A stretch of DNA of 64,000 bases from positions 26,348,001 to 26,412,000 of the forward strand of contig OX485804.1 of assembly GCA_950295325.1 (NCBI GenBank), written 5' to 3'. Numbering within the stretch: position 1 is the stretch's first letter; every line of letters begins with the position of its first letter. The notes beneath the pieces were generated by a model. That model made no database searches. It was not told the origin of the DNA and saw only the letters and a program-made list of their open reading frames with translations. Source of the DNA: Polytrichum commune. Lineage: Eukaryota > Streptophyta > Polytrichopsida > Polytrichales > Polytrichaceae. A program made the position numbers and the translations under genes. Positions 45,815-58,340 of the stretch are shown in pieces.

Positions 45815-48800
45815 ATGGAGTCAATTACAGAGGGATCTCGTGAAAGCAGCGTAACAAACGGGAATGGACACTATTCAACGAACACACTTCAAGTGAATGA
45901 AGAGCTGGAACAAATGAGGCGTGAGATTGAACTCCTACGAGCAATGAAAACCAAAACTCAAGTCGCTTCTGTTGTGGATGAATCGCCTCAGACGAGGCAG
46001 GTTCGGGAAGAACTGGAGCAAATGAGGTTGGAGAATGAGAAGCTAATGGCTAGCAGGGAGGCAGCAGCAGTTAAACAACCAGGAATGACTTCCCGCACAT
46101 ACCAAACCCTGCACCACAGCTTCAACGACTATCCGCAAGCTGAGCAAGAATATTATAGAGGACCTGGTTATGATGCAGCGGGTTACCCTATTCTGTCACC
46201 ACCATCCAGTCACCATCTCTCCCGATCCGCTTCAGTTGACTATAATGGTTCAAGGACTACCGAGGCTGCTGTTCCAACTATCCGAAGTAGCCCCGCTGGC
46301 ATGTCGTCCCGAACTGTCCAAGCCATGGAGGAGCTGAACGCATTGAAACAAGAGGTCCAGAATCGCAAACATGGTGGTCCAGCGCCATCTTTGTCCTCTC
46401 GGACGAATTCGCTTCCGTTGCCAGCCGCACCACCGGGCAGCCTGTCTCGAACTCGTCGGGAAGAGAAACCTTATTGGCAGGAAAATGCTATTTCAGCGCA
46501 ATACCCACCAGCTGTGTCATCTCGAACCGTGGAGGGCCACGGGGATCAGACTTCTCATTTATCTCCCCGGACTGTTGAGGCGCAGGGGGATTATTATCCA
46601 CATTCATCATCCCGAACTGTTGAGGCGCAGGGTGATTATAATTCACGCTCACCACCCCGAACTGTTGAGGCGCAGGGTGATTATTATTCACGCTCACCAT
46701 CCCGAACTGTTGAGGGGCACGGGGATTATAATCCTCGTTCACCATCCCAAACTGTTGAGGCACATGGGGATTACAGTCCTCGTTTATCTTCCCGACCTGT
46801 TGAGGCGCATGGGGATTACAATTTGCGTTCACCATCCCGAACTGCTGAGGGGCATGGGGATTACATTCCTCGTTCATCTTCCCGAACTGTTGAGGGGCAT
46901 GGGGATTACATTCCTCGTTCATCTTCCCGAACTGTTGAGGGGCACGGGGATTACATTCCACGTTCATCTACTCGATATGCTGAGGGGCACGGGGATCATA
47001 CTTCTCATTTATCTCCGCGAACTGTCGAAGGCCAGGGCGACCAAACTTCCCGTTTATCTCCTCGGAAGGGCCACGTGGAACAGGCTTCCTATTTATCTCC
47101 CAAGACTCAGCAGGCTGTTGGAGAAAATGGAACCCATGTTTCTCCCCGGACATTGCAAGCGCTTGAGGATTTGAATAGGCTCAAGCAGGAGAGGGAGAAG
47201 CTTGTAGCCAGCAAAGTGGCACCTACGCGGACGGCTGACGAGTTCAGAAAGACCAAGGAGAAGCCTGTGGAGGATGTGAAGCTGGCAAGTCGACCTGCTG
47301 GTAGTGTCTCCATACGTGCTGCTGATGTCTCCGAGGAAGCTGAGAACCTGAGAGCCCGTGAAGGGGTGAAGTATGTCGGAGACATGACGTCACGCACTCT
47401 TGCCCAAGTTAAGAATAATGGGCCAGTCGATTATACGAAATCGAAAGGAGGGAAACCTGGGACAGATGTGTCGGTGCGCACAATGCAGGCTTTGGATGAG
47501 CTTGCAAAGATTAAGAAGGAGGTTGAAATGCTTAAAGCCAGCAAAACGGAGGGTCCTGCCATGTCTGACCGTACTCGTCAAGTTATGGAACAGCTCGAAA
47601 AAGTCAAGCGAGAGAATGCTTTGCTCAAATCGAGCAAGGTGGAGGCAATGACAACTGCACAGAGGCGTCTAGCATACTATGAGCAGAACCATGCGGCTGC
47701 CTCCAAAATCCGGACGGAAGAAATAAAGCAAATGATTCTCACTAGTCAGGAATTGGATTTGGCTTTCTTGGTGGATGCTACAGGCAGCATGCAGGTATGC
47801 AATGCTGTTTATTTTATATCTGAATATCAACTGTGTATGATTAACTTTGTTTGCAAGTAATTTTGTTACACCTTGTGTGGAGCCCGAGATTTTTGTAACT
47901 TGTATGGACTTGGATGGCTAGTTTTAATAAGTATAATGCATAAAGTTCGAGCATGATGAGAATATGGTTGTACACCATCACGAATCTCACTCAAATACGA
48001 ATATGGATGTGCAGATGAGCATTGACATGATCAAGAACACAGTTACCAGCATGGCATCAGGGATTCTGGAATTTTATCCACAATGCAAGTTGCGTGTAGC
48101 GTTTGCACCCTACAGAGACTATGAAAACATTGATCAGGATGATAGTGAAGCTTGTGATTTCACGACTGACTTTGTCGGGCCGAATAGTGCCTTTGCGAAA
48201 GCCTTGTCACGGGTGCAAGCTTCTGGCGGTGGAGATGATGCAGAGGATGTTTTTACCGGCATTGGTCGTGTGGCTTCCTTGAGTTGGAGCTCCACCAACC
48301 GGCTGCTTTTCCACATTGCAGATGCTCCTTGTCATGGTTTACAATTTCATGATGGGGTAGGTGATCAGTACCCAGGTGGAGATAAATTTGGCCGCACAAT
48401 TGAAGCCCAGCTCCAGATACTCCGTGAAGTTTGCCATATCTCGACATATTTTTTCTGTCACTTAAACAGTAGCACCAGGAAAATGCTGCGAGAGTTTAAG
48501 AAGGCAGCTGGGGACTCGATCCAAATCCTGGAGGAGCAGTTCGAGAATATTAGCAAGATCCCTCACAAGGTGGTAACATTGTGCCGTGGTACTATTCAGA
48601 AGACATTGAGCGTTGTGGCTGCTGCTCAACCTGTGGATCCAAACTTTGTGAATGAAATTGTGCTGACAACTCGGCCCACGTGGTCTGATATCCCAGTACA
48701 GATCGGGATTCACTTCAGATTCGAGTAAGTTTTGAAATGATTATGTTGTATTTACGTTGGAGGATTTTGCCAGGTAGCAAGTTTAGAGCACATTTAATCA

Positions 48801-50260
48801 TTTATTCCTGTCATATAATATGTATTTTCACATGTAACTTCACTGATATTCGGTAAGCAAAGGATGCTTGAGCGTTGCCCAGGAAACATCATTGGCACAA
48901 TTGATTGAGTCCTTTTTATTGATGCCCATAGAAAGCGGCAGCATGAGGTGTAGGCAAGCTGATTATTGACAAACATCTTGCTTGCAAATGTGTTTCAAAT
49001 TGCAGTTGGTATCGGGCCTTGGATGACATGCTCAGCAAAATCAACAGTAAACTGGCTTTGGACCAGAAAAGTATGGGTGAGATACAAGTGCAGATTGCAA
49101 AGAATCCATTCAGTTCAGAGGGAGCCGTAAGATGGCCTTACTATGCAATCATCAGACACCTGAATGAGTCTTCCACCAGGTAGGTGTACACATCTTTGTG
49201 GAAATTAAGAGAGTGGTGTTATTGATTTGTTGATATTGATTTGCACGAGATTGTGAAAGCCCCACTAGAGAGGATTGCCAATTGCTATCGTTGCCTTAGA
49301 AACAAAGAGGACATATTGATGTTGTTGTTTTATTATGTTTCTACATTCTAATGGTGAAGAGCTCGTTGTTGAACAGCTCCATGGTGGTCAAAAGATTCAA
49401 GACTCCTCTTAATAAAGATGTCCGGGAAATCCATAAGAAGGATCGGTACTTGGCGCAAATGGAGGTGCAGTCAGTAGCCCAACAAATGGCCAACGAATTC
49501 AATAACAGGTGAACTAGTGGGCTGTGGCTGGTCAATCCTTGTATATGTTGAGTGAAACAGCCGCTATTTTGGTGCTTGATCGCTTTCATGTAGAATCAGT
49601 GTTGGGACAGTCTTAAGCTGGCTTCTGCGTTTGCATGTAACAGCAACGTTCGCCTAGGTTGGAATTGCCTGTTGTAAGAAAAGTCACAAGAGACTTAGGG
49701 CAAAAGGATTTTTAGGTTATGTAGAGATGGAAACTATTATGAACTTGGTTTGGTTGACTTGCACATTACTGAGTCGCCTGATCAATTGTGATCTCAGCAT
49801 ATCGAATTTCAAGAACGTCAAGAAAGTGGAGTTCACGCAAGTGACGACTATAGAAGTGGGCTCTGGAGTCAATGCAAAATTCTACAACATGGAACCCCTA
49901 CTCCAAGGAGAATGGATCCGATACTCCAACAATGGTGGCTACGTCAACACCGCTGACTACACAGCAGTTTTACAAGCATTCACGCATTGGACTCATGTGC
50001 GGTCAAGGGGCCTATTGATGGTCACAGATTTGCAAGGTGTTCGAAGGCAGAATGAATTCGGTGAGAATGTGTTCTCCCTGTGCGATCCTGCCATCCACTG
50101 CACGGATGTGATGCGTTTCACGCGCACAAACCTTGGGCAGGAGGGTTTCAAGCTTTTCTTTGACACCCACAAATGCAATGATGTTTGCAAGAACTTGAAT
50201 TTACCGGTGGGTACAGCAGGTCGCACCATATCCGGTACGCAAGTAGGTAGCTATTGGTGA
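45815..50260 (+). CDS. vWA domain / alpha-kinase (MHCK/EF2K-type) protein, five coding exons
   Basis: Predicted atypical Ser/Thr kinase of about 1,152 residues. Exons are 45815-47794, 48015-48724, 49006-49179, 49377-49508 and 49798-50260; all introns are GT-AG and phases agree. Residues 1-645 are low-complexity with coiled-coil units of the form S-x-R-T-x-Q-A-L-E-E-L-x-x-L-K-x-E and a 15-residue tandem repeat (about 235-430). A vWA domain starts with LDLAFLVDATGSMQ (MIDAS D-x-T-G-S-M) at the end of exon 1 and fills exon 2 (YRDYEN, GGGDDAEDVFTGI). The alpha-kinase spans about 925-1140: NPFSSEGAVRWPYYAI, the ATP-binding lysine in MVVKRFKTP, PLLQGEWIRYSNNGGYV, LLMVTDLQGV, LCDPAIHC, and the zinc-binding end FFDTHKCNDVCKNL. 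The architecture matches the Dictyostelium VwkA type. I chose the ATG at 45815 because the open frame upstream begins only with GTG. Substrates are unknown. Confidence 0.9.
46518..47100 (+). repeat. 45-bp coding minisatellite (15-residue repeat) in the kinase exon 1
   Basis: About 13 tandem copies of a unit reading S-x-R-T-V-E-(A/G)-(Q/H)-G-D-Y-x-x-R-S. Copies in the middle (about 46850-46960) are nearly identical in DNA, while the outer ones drift. Because 45 is a multiple of three and stops are rare in the unit, the plus-one frame (46371-47174) and the antisense frame (46488-46967) are also open; these are artefacts. Confidence 0.9.
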
Positions 50261-51236
50261 TGATGATACAAATGTGTCATCACATCACTTTCAGTATCAT
50301 GTAGTTGGTAAGAAGGTATTAGACAGAGCGTAGAGAATTAGGATGATACCCAGATTCCACAATCTTTCACGTACTGTAGTTGCTTTTGGGCTGTACATTA
50401 GTGGTATATACGCAACAGGATGAAGGACAGTGTGTGACTATCGGTCCTTTGATAAAATGCAATCCCTATCCCAGGATGGTTTGATGAATTTTGTCAGAAC
50501 ACCACCACCAGTTCAGATCTAACCTTGAGATGAAGCAGAGAGGGTGGAAGAGGGAGATTGATGAGCTATCGTTACCGAAGCTCCTCTCTGTCTCTAGGAC
50601 AAAATTAGGTGTTTGGCAATGGCAAATGTGACCTACGAGTAGGTACGTGCATCTTCTGCCTGCTTGTAGCCATTGGTGTGGTTTCAATGTACATACTTTT
50701 GACGACTTTAGTTAGTGGACCAGATCTCCACCTGTTGCTTCCAAAGCAGGTCTCCTTGGGGCAATGTGAGTGTTCCACTACTACTTGCCTTTCCTGCAAC
50801 AATTTCATATTCTTTGTGCAATCGAGTTCATATTGCATTTGGAGGTAGCATTCAAATGCATTCAAATGTCCTGACTGGATATAGACTTTGCTTGCAAACA
50901 CATAATGAGCATCTTGAGATCATATCGCATTAGGTGTCTATCATTGGCTGCATACCCTAACACAAGTACTAGGCCATTCGATTATCGAGTGAACTGAATC
51001 ATGTTGTCACCGGTACGAATTATGGTGTTGCTTCAGTTTGAAGTCGTCTAATTCTATACGTAATCTGGCACCACAAGAATCAGAGGTCCCTTGGAGTAGA
51101 TGATTCAGAAAGGAAAGAAATCAGAGCACCCATCTACGTCCAAGTTTTACATGGATGGTTGAGAGTCCCTGGTTCAGCTGGATACCTCCACTATGATTGG
51201 GTGCATTGGAAATCAAGCTCTAGGGAGGTCACCCAT
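50261..51236 (+). other. 3' flank of the kinase gene
   Basis: Probable 3' UTR and downstream spacer; no clear AATAAA signal and no further coding frame recognised. Confidence 0.4.
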
Positions 51237-51330
51237 ATGAGCTCTATTCTGGCCCTAGGTGGCTTAACCTCGGAGGTCTTGTGGGATCTTGGGTAAGGTC
51301 TTGGGTTCAAGCCACCCAACTAAATAGTCA
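51237..51330 (+). repeat. Possible tRNA-derived SINE head
   Basis: GGTGGCTTAACCTCGG (box-A-like) at about 51259 is followed after about 40 bases by GGGTTCAAGCC (box-B-like) at 51302-51312. The flanks do not form an acceptor stem, so it is not a tRNA gene. The body and tail of the SINE were not delimited. Confidence 0.4.
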
Positions 51331-53500
51331 TTAGGATAGACGTCAATGTGTTGGCCAATCTTGCCAAGGACGATAGAGTTTGTCGATATCAAGTGAAGCT
51401 TTTGCTTGTACTTCAAAACACGCTCTTTGTTAGCATAAAAAATAATGTGTGTGTATATGCATCGTCTTCAAATTTATATTTCTCTATATACAACACAAAT
51501 TGCAAGAACAACAAAATTATGAACATGTATATGCGAAGATCACATATAATTTTCAAGCGATTGTGATAGCTCGAAGTCAAATGCTTGTGCATTAGACCAT
51601 CATGGAAGTCAAGAACGTCTGTCTTGATTTGGTGGTTGGAGCCATTACATGGAATGCCATTTGTTCTTGACGTTGATGTGCAATTCTTGGAGAATGAGCT
51701 TAGTGCAGACCTTGATTCATGAACGCTTGGATCAAATCATCCATTGTGCCTTCGTATAGATGAGTCGTTTGTATCTTGGATTGTTGTGGACCAATTATGC
51801 AGTGTTGCAAGTTGGCATTTTTGCATGTCTTATATAAAAGAATGGAAAAAAGAAGATGGTTGCGATAGGCTCCAAATTTAGAGTGGTGACATTTGGAATT
51901 TGAACAATGGACATGCCAAACTCGATTGTTAAAATAATACTTGGAGCTTGAATTTGGGAATCAGAAAGACATATAACTCTTCATGAACAAGGACCCAAAT
52001 TCCAGATAAAACCATCCTTGCTATTATTGCTAAGCATCAAAATTATTTCAAACACCTTTCCATCTTTAGAGCACATTTCTTGCTCAACATACATCGTCCT
52101 ATCTTACATCAAGTAAATATTTGGAGACACAAGAGCGTCCATCATCTTCTAGATGCAAAATGAATCGCACAAATGATCCATTAGTTTGTATGTAGATATA
52201 AGGACATAATGTATACTTGGAGAAGCCCTCATATGTGTGCTTGAAGTGTGCATTTATATCTCAAATAATGTGGGTAGGGTGCTGGCTCCCCCATCGTAAA
52301 CCATTAAATGAAGGGGTAGGGTTTGTGACTCCCCTAGCCACACCAAACTGACCATCACGGGATGTGGAAAACCAAAAAATAAGAAGATAACATGAAACTA
52401 ACAAACCAAAAACAAAAAAACACATGGGCACCGAATCACCATAATCTCTATTTTTAGGACCTTTCCTACAACATTAGGAAGTGTTGTTGGGTCATTAAAG
52501 AAAACACTTGATCACATTACATTCAATATGTCCTCAAGACAAACAATGTTTAAAATATTTCAATTTAGTATCCTGGCACCGAAAGACTAAATTCACACAT
52601 TCTTGATTTTCTAGAGACTAAAATCAATAGTAAACTTGACTTTGCCTTCAAAAACTAAAATTATGAAGTATTAAATTCCAATGTCTTCATTCCGAGACAC
52701 AAATTCCTCATTTTCTCCGCTCCAACTCTCCGCTTGAGCAGCGAATTGTGGTATGTTCAGCAAAGCTTGCACACTTTCATTTTGCAATCAATTTCAATGC
52801 TTCTTTCTTTATGCGATTCAAAGGAAATATAAATATGCGAGTGAGTGTATAAGGTAAATAAGGTCTAAATAAGGTATAATTTTTTGTGTCTTCTAAGGGA
52901 CTTGGATGTAGCATGGGGATGGAGAATAACCAAAATTGAAGGCATTTCCGACATGAATTTGTGTACATACCTTGAATTTGTGCACTAAATTAGCGGATCA
53001 AGAGCACTCAAAAGCACTTAAGAATGGGATTACACTTTTAGTTCAAGTCTACAAATAAACCTTCTACACTCTAAAGATACCACCTTTGCCACGATTTTGG
53101 GCCCACACGAAGGCATTTTCCACATTCCACACTGACGTTTTTCATTTGACACTCTGACCAGTCCATTTTACACCCTAATCTTTTCGTTGAATAACCCTCC
53201 AATTCGGGATCTAGAATATTAACGGACTGCAATGCTTACAATGCTTACCAAATAGATTCACATCTCTAAGCATACAACAGGATTGCAGGGCTCCACATTA
53301 TTAGGATTTGAAGACATGAAGTGGATCCTGACAACCAGAAACCCATTACTCCTCATCTTCAAACAAAACAAAACACATCGCAAAACACATCTCAGCTAAA
53401 ATGTCAATTATACAAACCCACATCACTTTCAAAGGTTGTCCGTATTGTACGGACAACCCAAACAAAGGTGGATTTTGTAGGGGAGTGAGGGAGTGAGATA
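51331..53500. other. No recognised gene
   Basis: AT-rich with short frames only. Confidence 0.55.
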
Positions 53501-53690
53501 ACTTCCACTCGATCGAATGGAAGTTGGAAGGGGTAGTGAGGGTGGTGAGTGGGTGGGTGTGCGGGAGGTACGGAGGGGGAGAGAGAACTTCCACTCGATT
53601 GAGTGGAAGTTGGAAGGGGAAGTGAGGGTGGTGAGTGGGTGGGTGTATGGGTGGGAGGGGCTCATTTCCACTCGATCAAGTGGAAGTGGG
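53501..53690. repeat. Three ~80-bp units, each with a 24-bp palindrome
   Basis: The palindrome ACTTCCACTCGATYGARTGG followed by AAGT occurs at 53501-53524, 53587-53610 and 53664-53687. It is separated by a purine-rich GGAAGGGGAAGTGAGGGTGG and TGAGTGGGTGGGTGT spacer. Related palindromes occur at 55352-55371 (TTTCACTCCACCGAGTGAAA) and 63647-63666 (TTCCACTCGACCGAGTGGAA). Confidence 0.85.
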
Positions 53691-54030
53691 AGGTCAGGTT
53701 TTTTGCAATAGTTGATTCTATTGAATTCTCTACTTGTAGGTGACTTGGATAAAAAAATATTGTAGACAGACCTTGTTGGCGCACTACAAATAGGGCCGAA
53801 AGGTCCTTACTGGGATTTGAGGGACTCCCACCTGAGACATTGGTCACTCCAAATACATCGAAAAGACAGAGCTTCTCCATTCCAATTAACATTTGCTTAT
53901 CATGTAGACAAGAGCTAGATTCCAAGCCCAAAGAATCCTATTACGGGATTTGTTGTGGGTGTTTGAGATAGGCTAAATGTTTCAATCCTAAGGGACTCGA
54001 AGAACGAGTCTTATTTATTGATTGCAAAAG

Positions 54031-56228
54031 ACATAGATTCCATATGGAGCATTTTTAGAATCAGCCTCGTCACTCCCTTTAGAGGACAAAGAAGAAATAG
54101 AGAGAGTCATGGTATCTGGAGTATTGAAAAAGGCTATAAATTTTATACTTGAAACACTAGGAGATATCAATGCAAGAGAGGTAGCCAAAAATGAGGCTTC
54201 AAGGAAACATAAGAAGAAAAAAGCGGAGACTCTTCTAAAATCAAGGACACAAGATGGGGGGAGTAGCAAGTCGAAGACTGGGAGTAGCAAGTCGAAGTCA
54301 AAAAAGGGGTCCTAGAAATCCACCGAAGAGGATGTCAAGGGCACAATTGAGCTGGTGAAGTCGAGAAAGATGCCTAGTGAAATTGTACATTTATCAACGC
54401 TTATGGAACAAGCTACTATCAAAAAGAATCCCCAAGAGACCGTAGGTGCTAGGAAACACCCGGTTGCAAAGAGGATATTATCACCCAAGAGAAAGACAAA
54501 GCAAAAAAAGATAGTCCATTGATGTATCAAAAGATATTCCCTTGGTGCTCAATGCAACAAAGAAGGGTAGGGTTATCATGCACGGTGAAGAATTCAATCT
54601 AGAGGAAGTTGCATTGGACCACAAGAAGTTCCTCCAACTATTTGGACACCTTTACCCTTTCGTTGTCAAATCGGTCTTCCATGTCAGCATCAAGAAAATA
54701 CGAAGTGTTAAATCATATTAGGTAATGGTGTAGTAGCTAAATCATATCAGATTCGCTTGATATATTAGAAGCTTACAAAATTAATATTCTCAATATTCTT
54801 GTGGCAATGTATTCTTATATCACTTGATTATGTCGGGGTGGCGCTCATGAAGAACTACCTTATTCAAACTCCACCAGTATGGCTTCATCACAATCTATAT
54901 TTAATGCCGAAGTTGAAAAAATGTGAGATATGGAGGGAAGAGATTACATGGGATGACATAAAGGATGGACAATTTATCATTATCAACAGTCAACATAGTG
55001 TGGCTGCATCGAGGCAAATTATAGGCCACAGAGATACAAAACCCTCATTAAGAGAAAAATTGAAGGTCTGGCCATGTACAATTGTCTGGACCAAATACCC
55101 AAACATGATTGTTCGCATTTCTTATACATTAAATAACTCAATTTTTTTAACAAATTCACTTTCACTGGACAACCCAAATTATATATTATCACATAGTGTG
55201 AATGAAATTCGGGAGGCGACAAAACCAACGGTCTAACGCTGTTGAAGAAATGCTCGACCCAAATATGACGTTGATTTGGAAGGTAAATATACATGTGGCT
55301 TTTAAAAGTTGCAAGTTTTTCAGTCACTGAGTAGATCCTTTCTTAAGGGACTTTCACTCCACCGAGTGAAATCCTTCTTGAAGAACCTTAGGTTTCATCT
55401 CTTGTTTGTCTTCATATATTTGGAACTTATTGTTTGACATTGTTTAACATATTGCCACATTGTAGAATTTTACAGCAAGCATAGAAACATCTTTTATAGC
55501 CATTGCTAGAGAAATTATCCACGCAGACCTTAATGCCGAGCTTATGCTCATCATAGCCCCAAATCAAACCTCAGAATTGTGAAAGAAGATATTCATCGTT
55601 CATAAGAAAAATACCCTCATGAATCCAAATAAACCTAGTCAGATATATTTAGACGATCACCTTGATGCTTAATAAAAACAGTAAGTCCATCATGGAAATA
55701 ATAAATCAACTTTGATATTTGAGGAGAAGCCTCATATTTGCAAAACAAGTACTAGATATAAAGAAAGGCGAAGAGGTTCCTAGAGTGACAATTATGTCCA
55801 CAAAGAATATAAAAATTTCGATCTTGAAGTCTTGGTGCAACTTTAGAAAGTGGAAGAACAAACTATTCCAAGAGTTGTTAATATGTAATCCAAAAGAATT
55901 TTACATATGGGGAAGTAGTTCTGAAGGTTTTGATTGTATTGACCGTGTCATGTGGACAAAATTCAAGAAAGACTATGGTATTACTAACGCAAAGTGGGTA
56001 AAGTTTTTTCAAGTTGCAGGTGATATTTGGCTAAACAAAAAGCATACGCCCAATAACAAGTTCTTTGAGGGACCCTCTGCATGTGACCACTTGCTGCATG
56101 ATTGGCTTCAAACAATCCTACGTAAGTATCATTCCCAAATCATCACATATTGGATGAATTATAATTCTTTCAAGAAATATTTGATGATCCTCACTCAAAA
56201 CAATAGTAACACGGAACGGCTATTATGA
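54031..56228 (+). pseudogene. Broken multi-exon gene of unknown family with a DGQHR/ParB-like segment
   Basis: A series of plus-strand coding-like pieces. 54031-54530: ESASSLPLEDKEEIERVM then a lysine/serine-rich stretch (KHKKKKAET), with one stop at 54313. About 54520-54720, after a frame change in an A-run: GRVIMHGEEFNLEEVALDHK then FLQLFGHLYPFVV. 54799-55236 (open): DGQFIIINSQHSVAASRQII, which resembles the DGQHR motif of ParB-like nuclease folds, then VWPCTIVWTKYPNMIVRISY. About 55220-55284: RSNAVEEMLDPNMTLIWK with a donor. About 55469-55660: FTASIETSFIAIAREIIHAD. 55719-56228 (169 codons open): ISILKSWCNFRKWKNKLFQE then GPSACDHLLHDWL. The multiplicity of pieces without known introns suggests a decaying mobile-element or orphan gene. 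Confidence 0.45.
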
Positions 56229-58340
56229 AGGGTTGTTTTAATTCTTATCAAATTAACCTAGTAGTAATGACAAAGAAATTGTAGATAATAAAATACGAGG
56301 TCAGTTGGATAAATTTAGATTTAAAAGTTAGCTTAGTAAGTAAAATTCTAAAAAGATAAGTGACAATGAATTATTAGATTATTCTTTTAGGCTTGACTAA
56401 GCTAAAATTAATAAGTGAATAGTTGATAATACTAAGATTTAGAATATTTCAAGGATCCAAAAACGGCTGAATGCTAAAACAATCAAACGAGTGGAGTAAA
56501 CGACCTTGACTATCGAAGATACCCTTTGACTTAGCCAATTCGCCTCGACAATGTGAAATTCATTTTTGCAAATGCTTTTTGACATTATTAAGTAAAAAAT
56601 GAATGAAACTTAAATAAGAATGATCAACAATATTTAAGAGGATCCAATGTAAAAAGATATGTGCAAAAAAAAATCCAACTAGGAAACTCAATCCCGCCGC
56701 GTAAGGCAACCCTATTTAAGTAGTCTCGAACCCATTGAGACATCTTTCTTTTACTCTTCAACTTCTATTCGATATCGAAACCTCAGAGATCCAATCTTTT
56801 TGAAGTCTAGTATTTTTCTTCTCCAATCTTAACCACTTCTATTTCAATTAACCTTACTTTTGATCGAATGACTTATAGTTAGTCATTTAATAGTTTTAAG
56901 TGTGAATATTTCTTAGAATGGATCAAGATATTTTCATCATTTAATAAACGCGTTTTCTTAAGTTCATTTAGTTCTTGTTAATTATATTGAAGTTACACTC
57001 TCATCCCTCTTTCTTTGTTGATAAAACATAAGTAGTTTCTATCGAATGTGACCTTAATTAGTAATTTTGGAGTTAAAATGAACAACAGACTTCAAAAGCT
57101 CACCGCCTCTTAATATAAAGTCCAATTTTAACATATTTTATATGCATGAATAACTTTTAAAGTATTTTCCAAAAATATTAGTAAAATAAAAATCTATAAC
57201 TTTGTCTAAAAGTTATAGGCATTTCCGTGAGACAGCTTACAAACATTTTTTCTTCTTATCTTTTTTTTTCAAATAGTTAGAAATCCTTAAATGTCATATT
57301 AGTTTTGAGGTCACTTTACATTGATTTTTAGTAAGATAACTACATGATAAGGGTCTAAGTTGCCTATTCCATGGCAATCACGCTTGTGTTGGACTAATTA
57401 CACGTTTAGAAAGGCTAATTAGAACATTTTCACCCACAAGGCTTCTGAATCTAGAATATATTATTTGTAAACTAAAGGTCAGCGCAATACAACCCGTTGG
57501 GTTGAAAACATAAGGGATGTTTACTTTACCCTACAACTATCATACGGGATTTATAGACTTTAGATTAATCCTAGGTATTGTAGATCAACCCGTATCGTCT
57601 TTAGTCGTGGAGTCATTGGTGTTAAGGTAGAATTTAGCACTGTGTTTTAAGCTGTCAAAAACTGACTAGTTGGTCACAAATTGTCAAAAGGGCAAAAAAT
57701 GCTAGTAAACTAGTTGACGTCAAATTTGCCCTTGATGCAATAAATTGTTAGAACGTCCACTAGTTGGATTTTAGTGTTTTACTACTGAATTGTCTATTCA
57801 GTAGTGTAATGACCATTTCTTATTTAATGTTTAAGTGAGAAACATGTTGTTTTTAGGCTTCATAAGTAGAAACTAGTATGTATGAATAGGGCTATAGGCT
57901 GGAAGTTCAGAAAAGTAACCGCCAACAGGCCCTGACCTGCTTCCAAGAGACTTCAGAAGGAAAAATATAGGCCATTGTCTGGTAGGAGAGAGCAGGTCTT
58001 TTTGGTGAATATAGTCTTGGATAGCAGAGCAGTAAGATTAAGGCTGGGAGAGCTGAAAGGGAGATAGAGAATTTTCCGTGTTAGGTTCATCTGTAGTGAT
58101 ACAAATTGATTTTCCTACCATAAACTATTTTTGTTTATACTGTGTGGTGAATTTAGGCAACTCCAGGGGTGTGAGCCCTAAACCCCCACCCTTATGCGTC
58201 CTAGTCCGGGTGGACGCTTAGAGCTCACATGCACTTTCATAAGGGTCATTAGGCCGGGGGATCGCTTTCCCAGGGCATAAGTCAAAGATCCATAAAACCC
58301 ACAACTTTACTCAATCCGGGGTTAGGTTACAAGCATTTAG
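56229..58340. other. No recognised gene
   Basis: AT-rich. Around 57640-57800 there are repeated (A)CTAGTTG(G/A) phrases and a CTACTGAATTGTCTATTCAGTAG hairpin at about 57780-57803. No coding frame. Confidence 0.5.

Noticed and set aside
46488-46967. 159-codon antisense open frame
   Set aside because: Antisense shadow of the same 45-bp repeat, with a repetitive composition and no domain.
46371-47174. 267-codon plus-strand open frame overlapping the kinase exon 1
   Set aside because: It is the plus-one frame of the 45-bp minisatellite; the repeated unit lacks stops in this frame. The real frame continues into vWA and kinase domains.
51259-51312. Possible tRNA gene
   Set aside because: Box-A-like and box-B-like motifs are present, but no cloverleaf can be drawn; kept as a SINE candidate.
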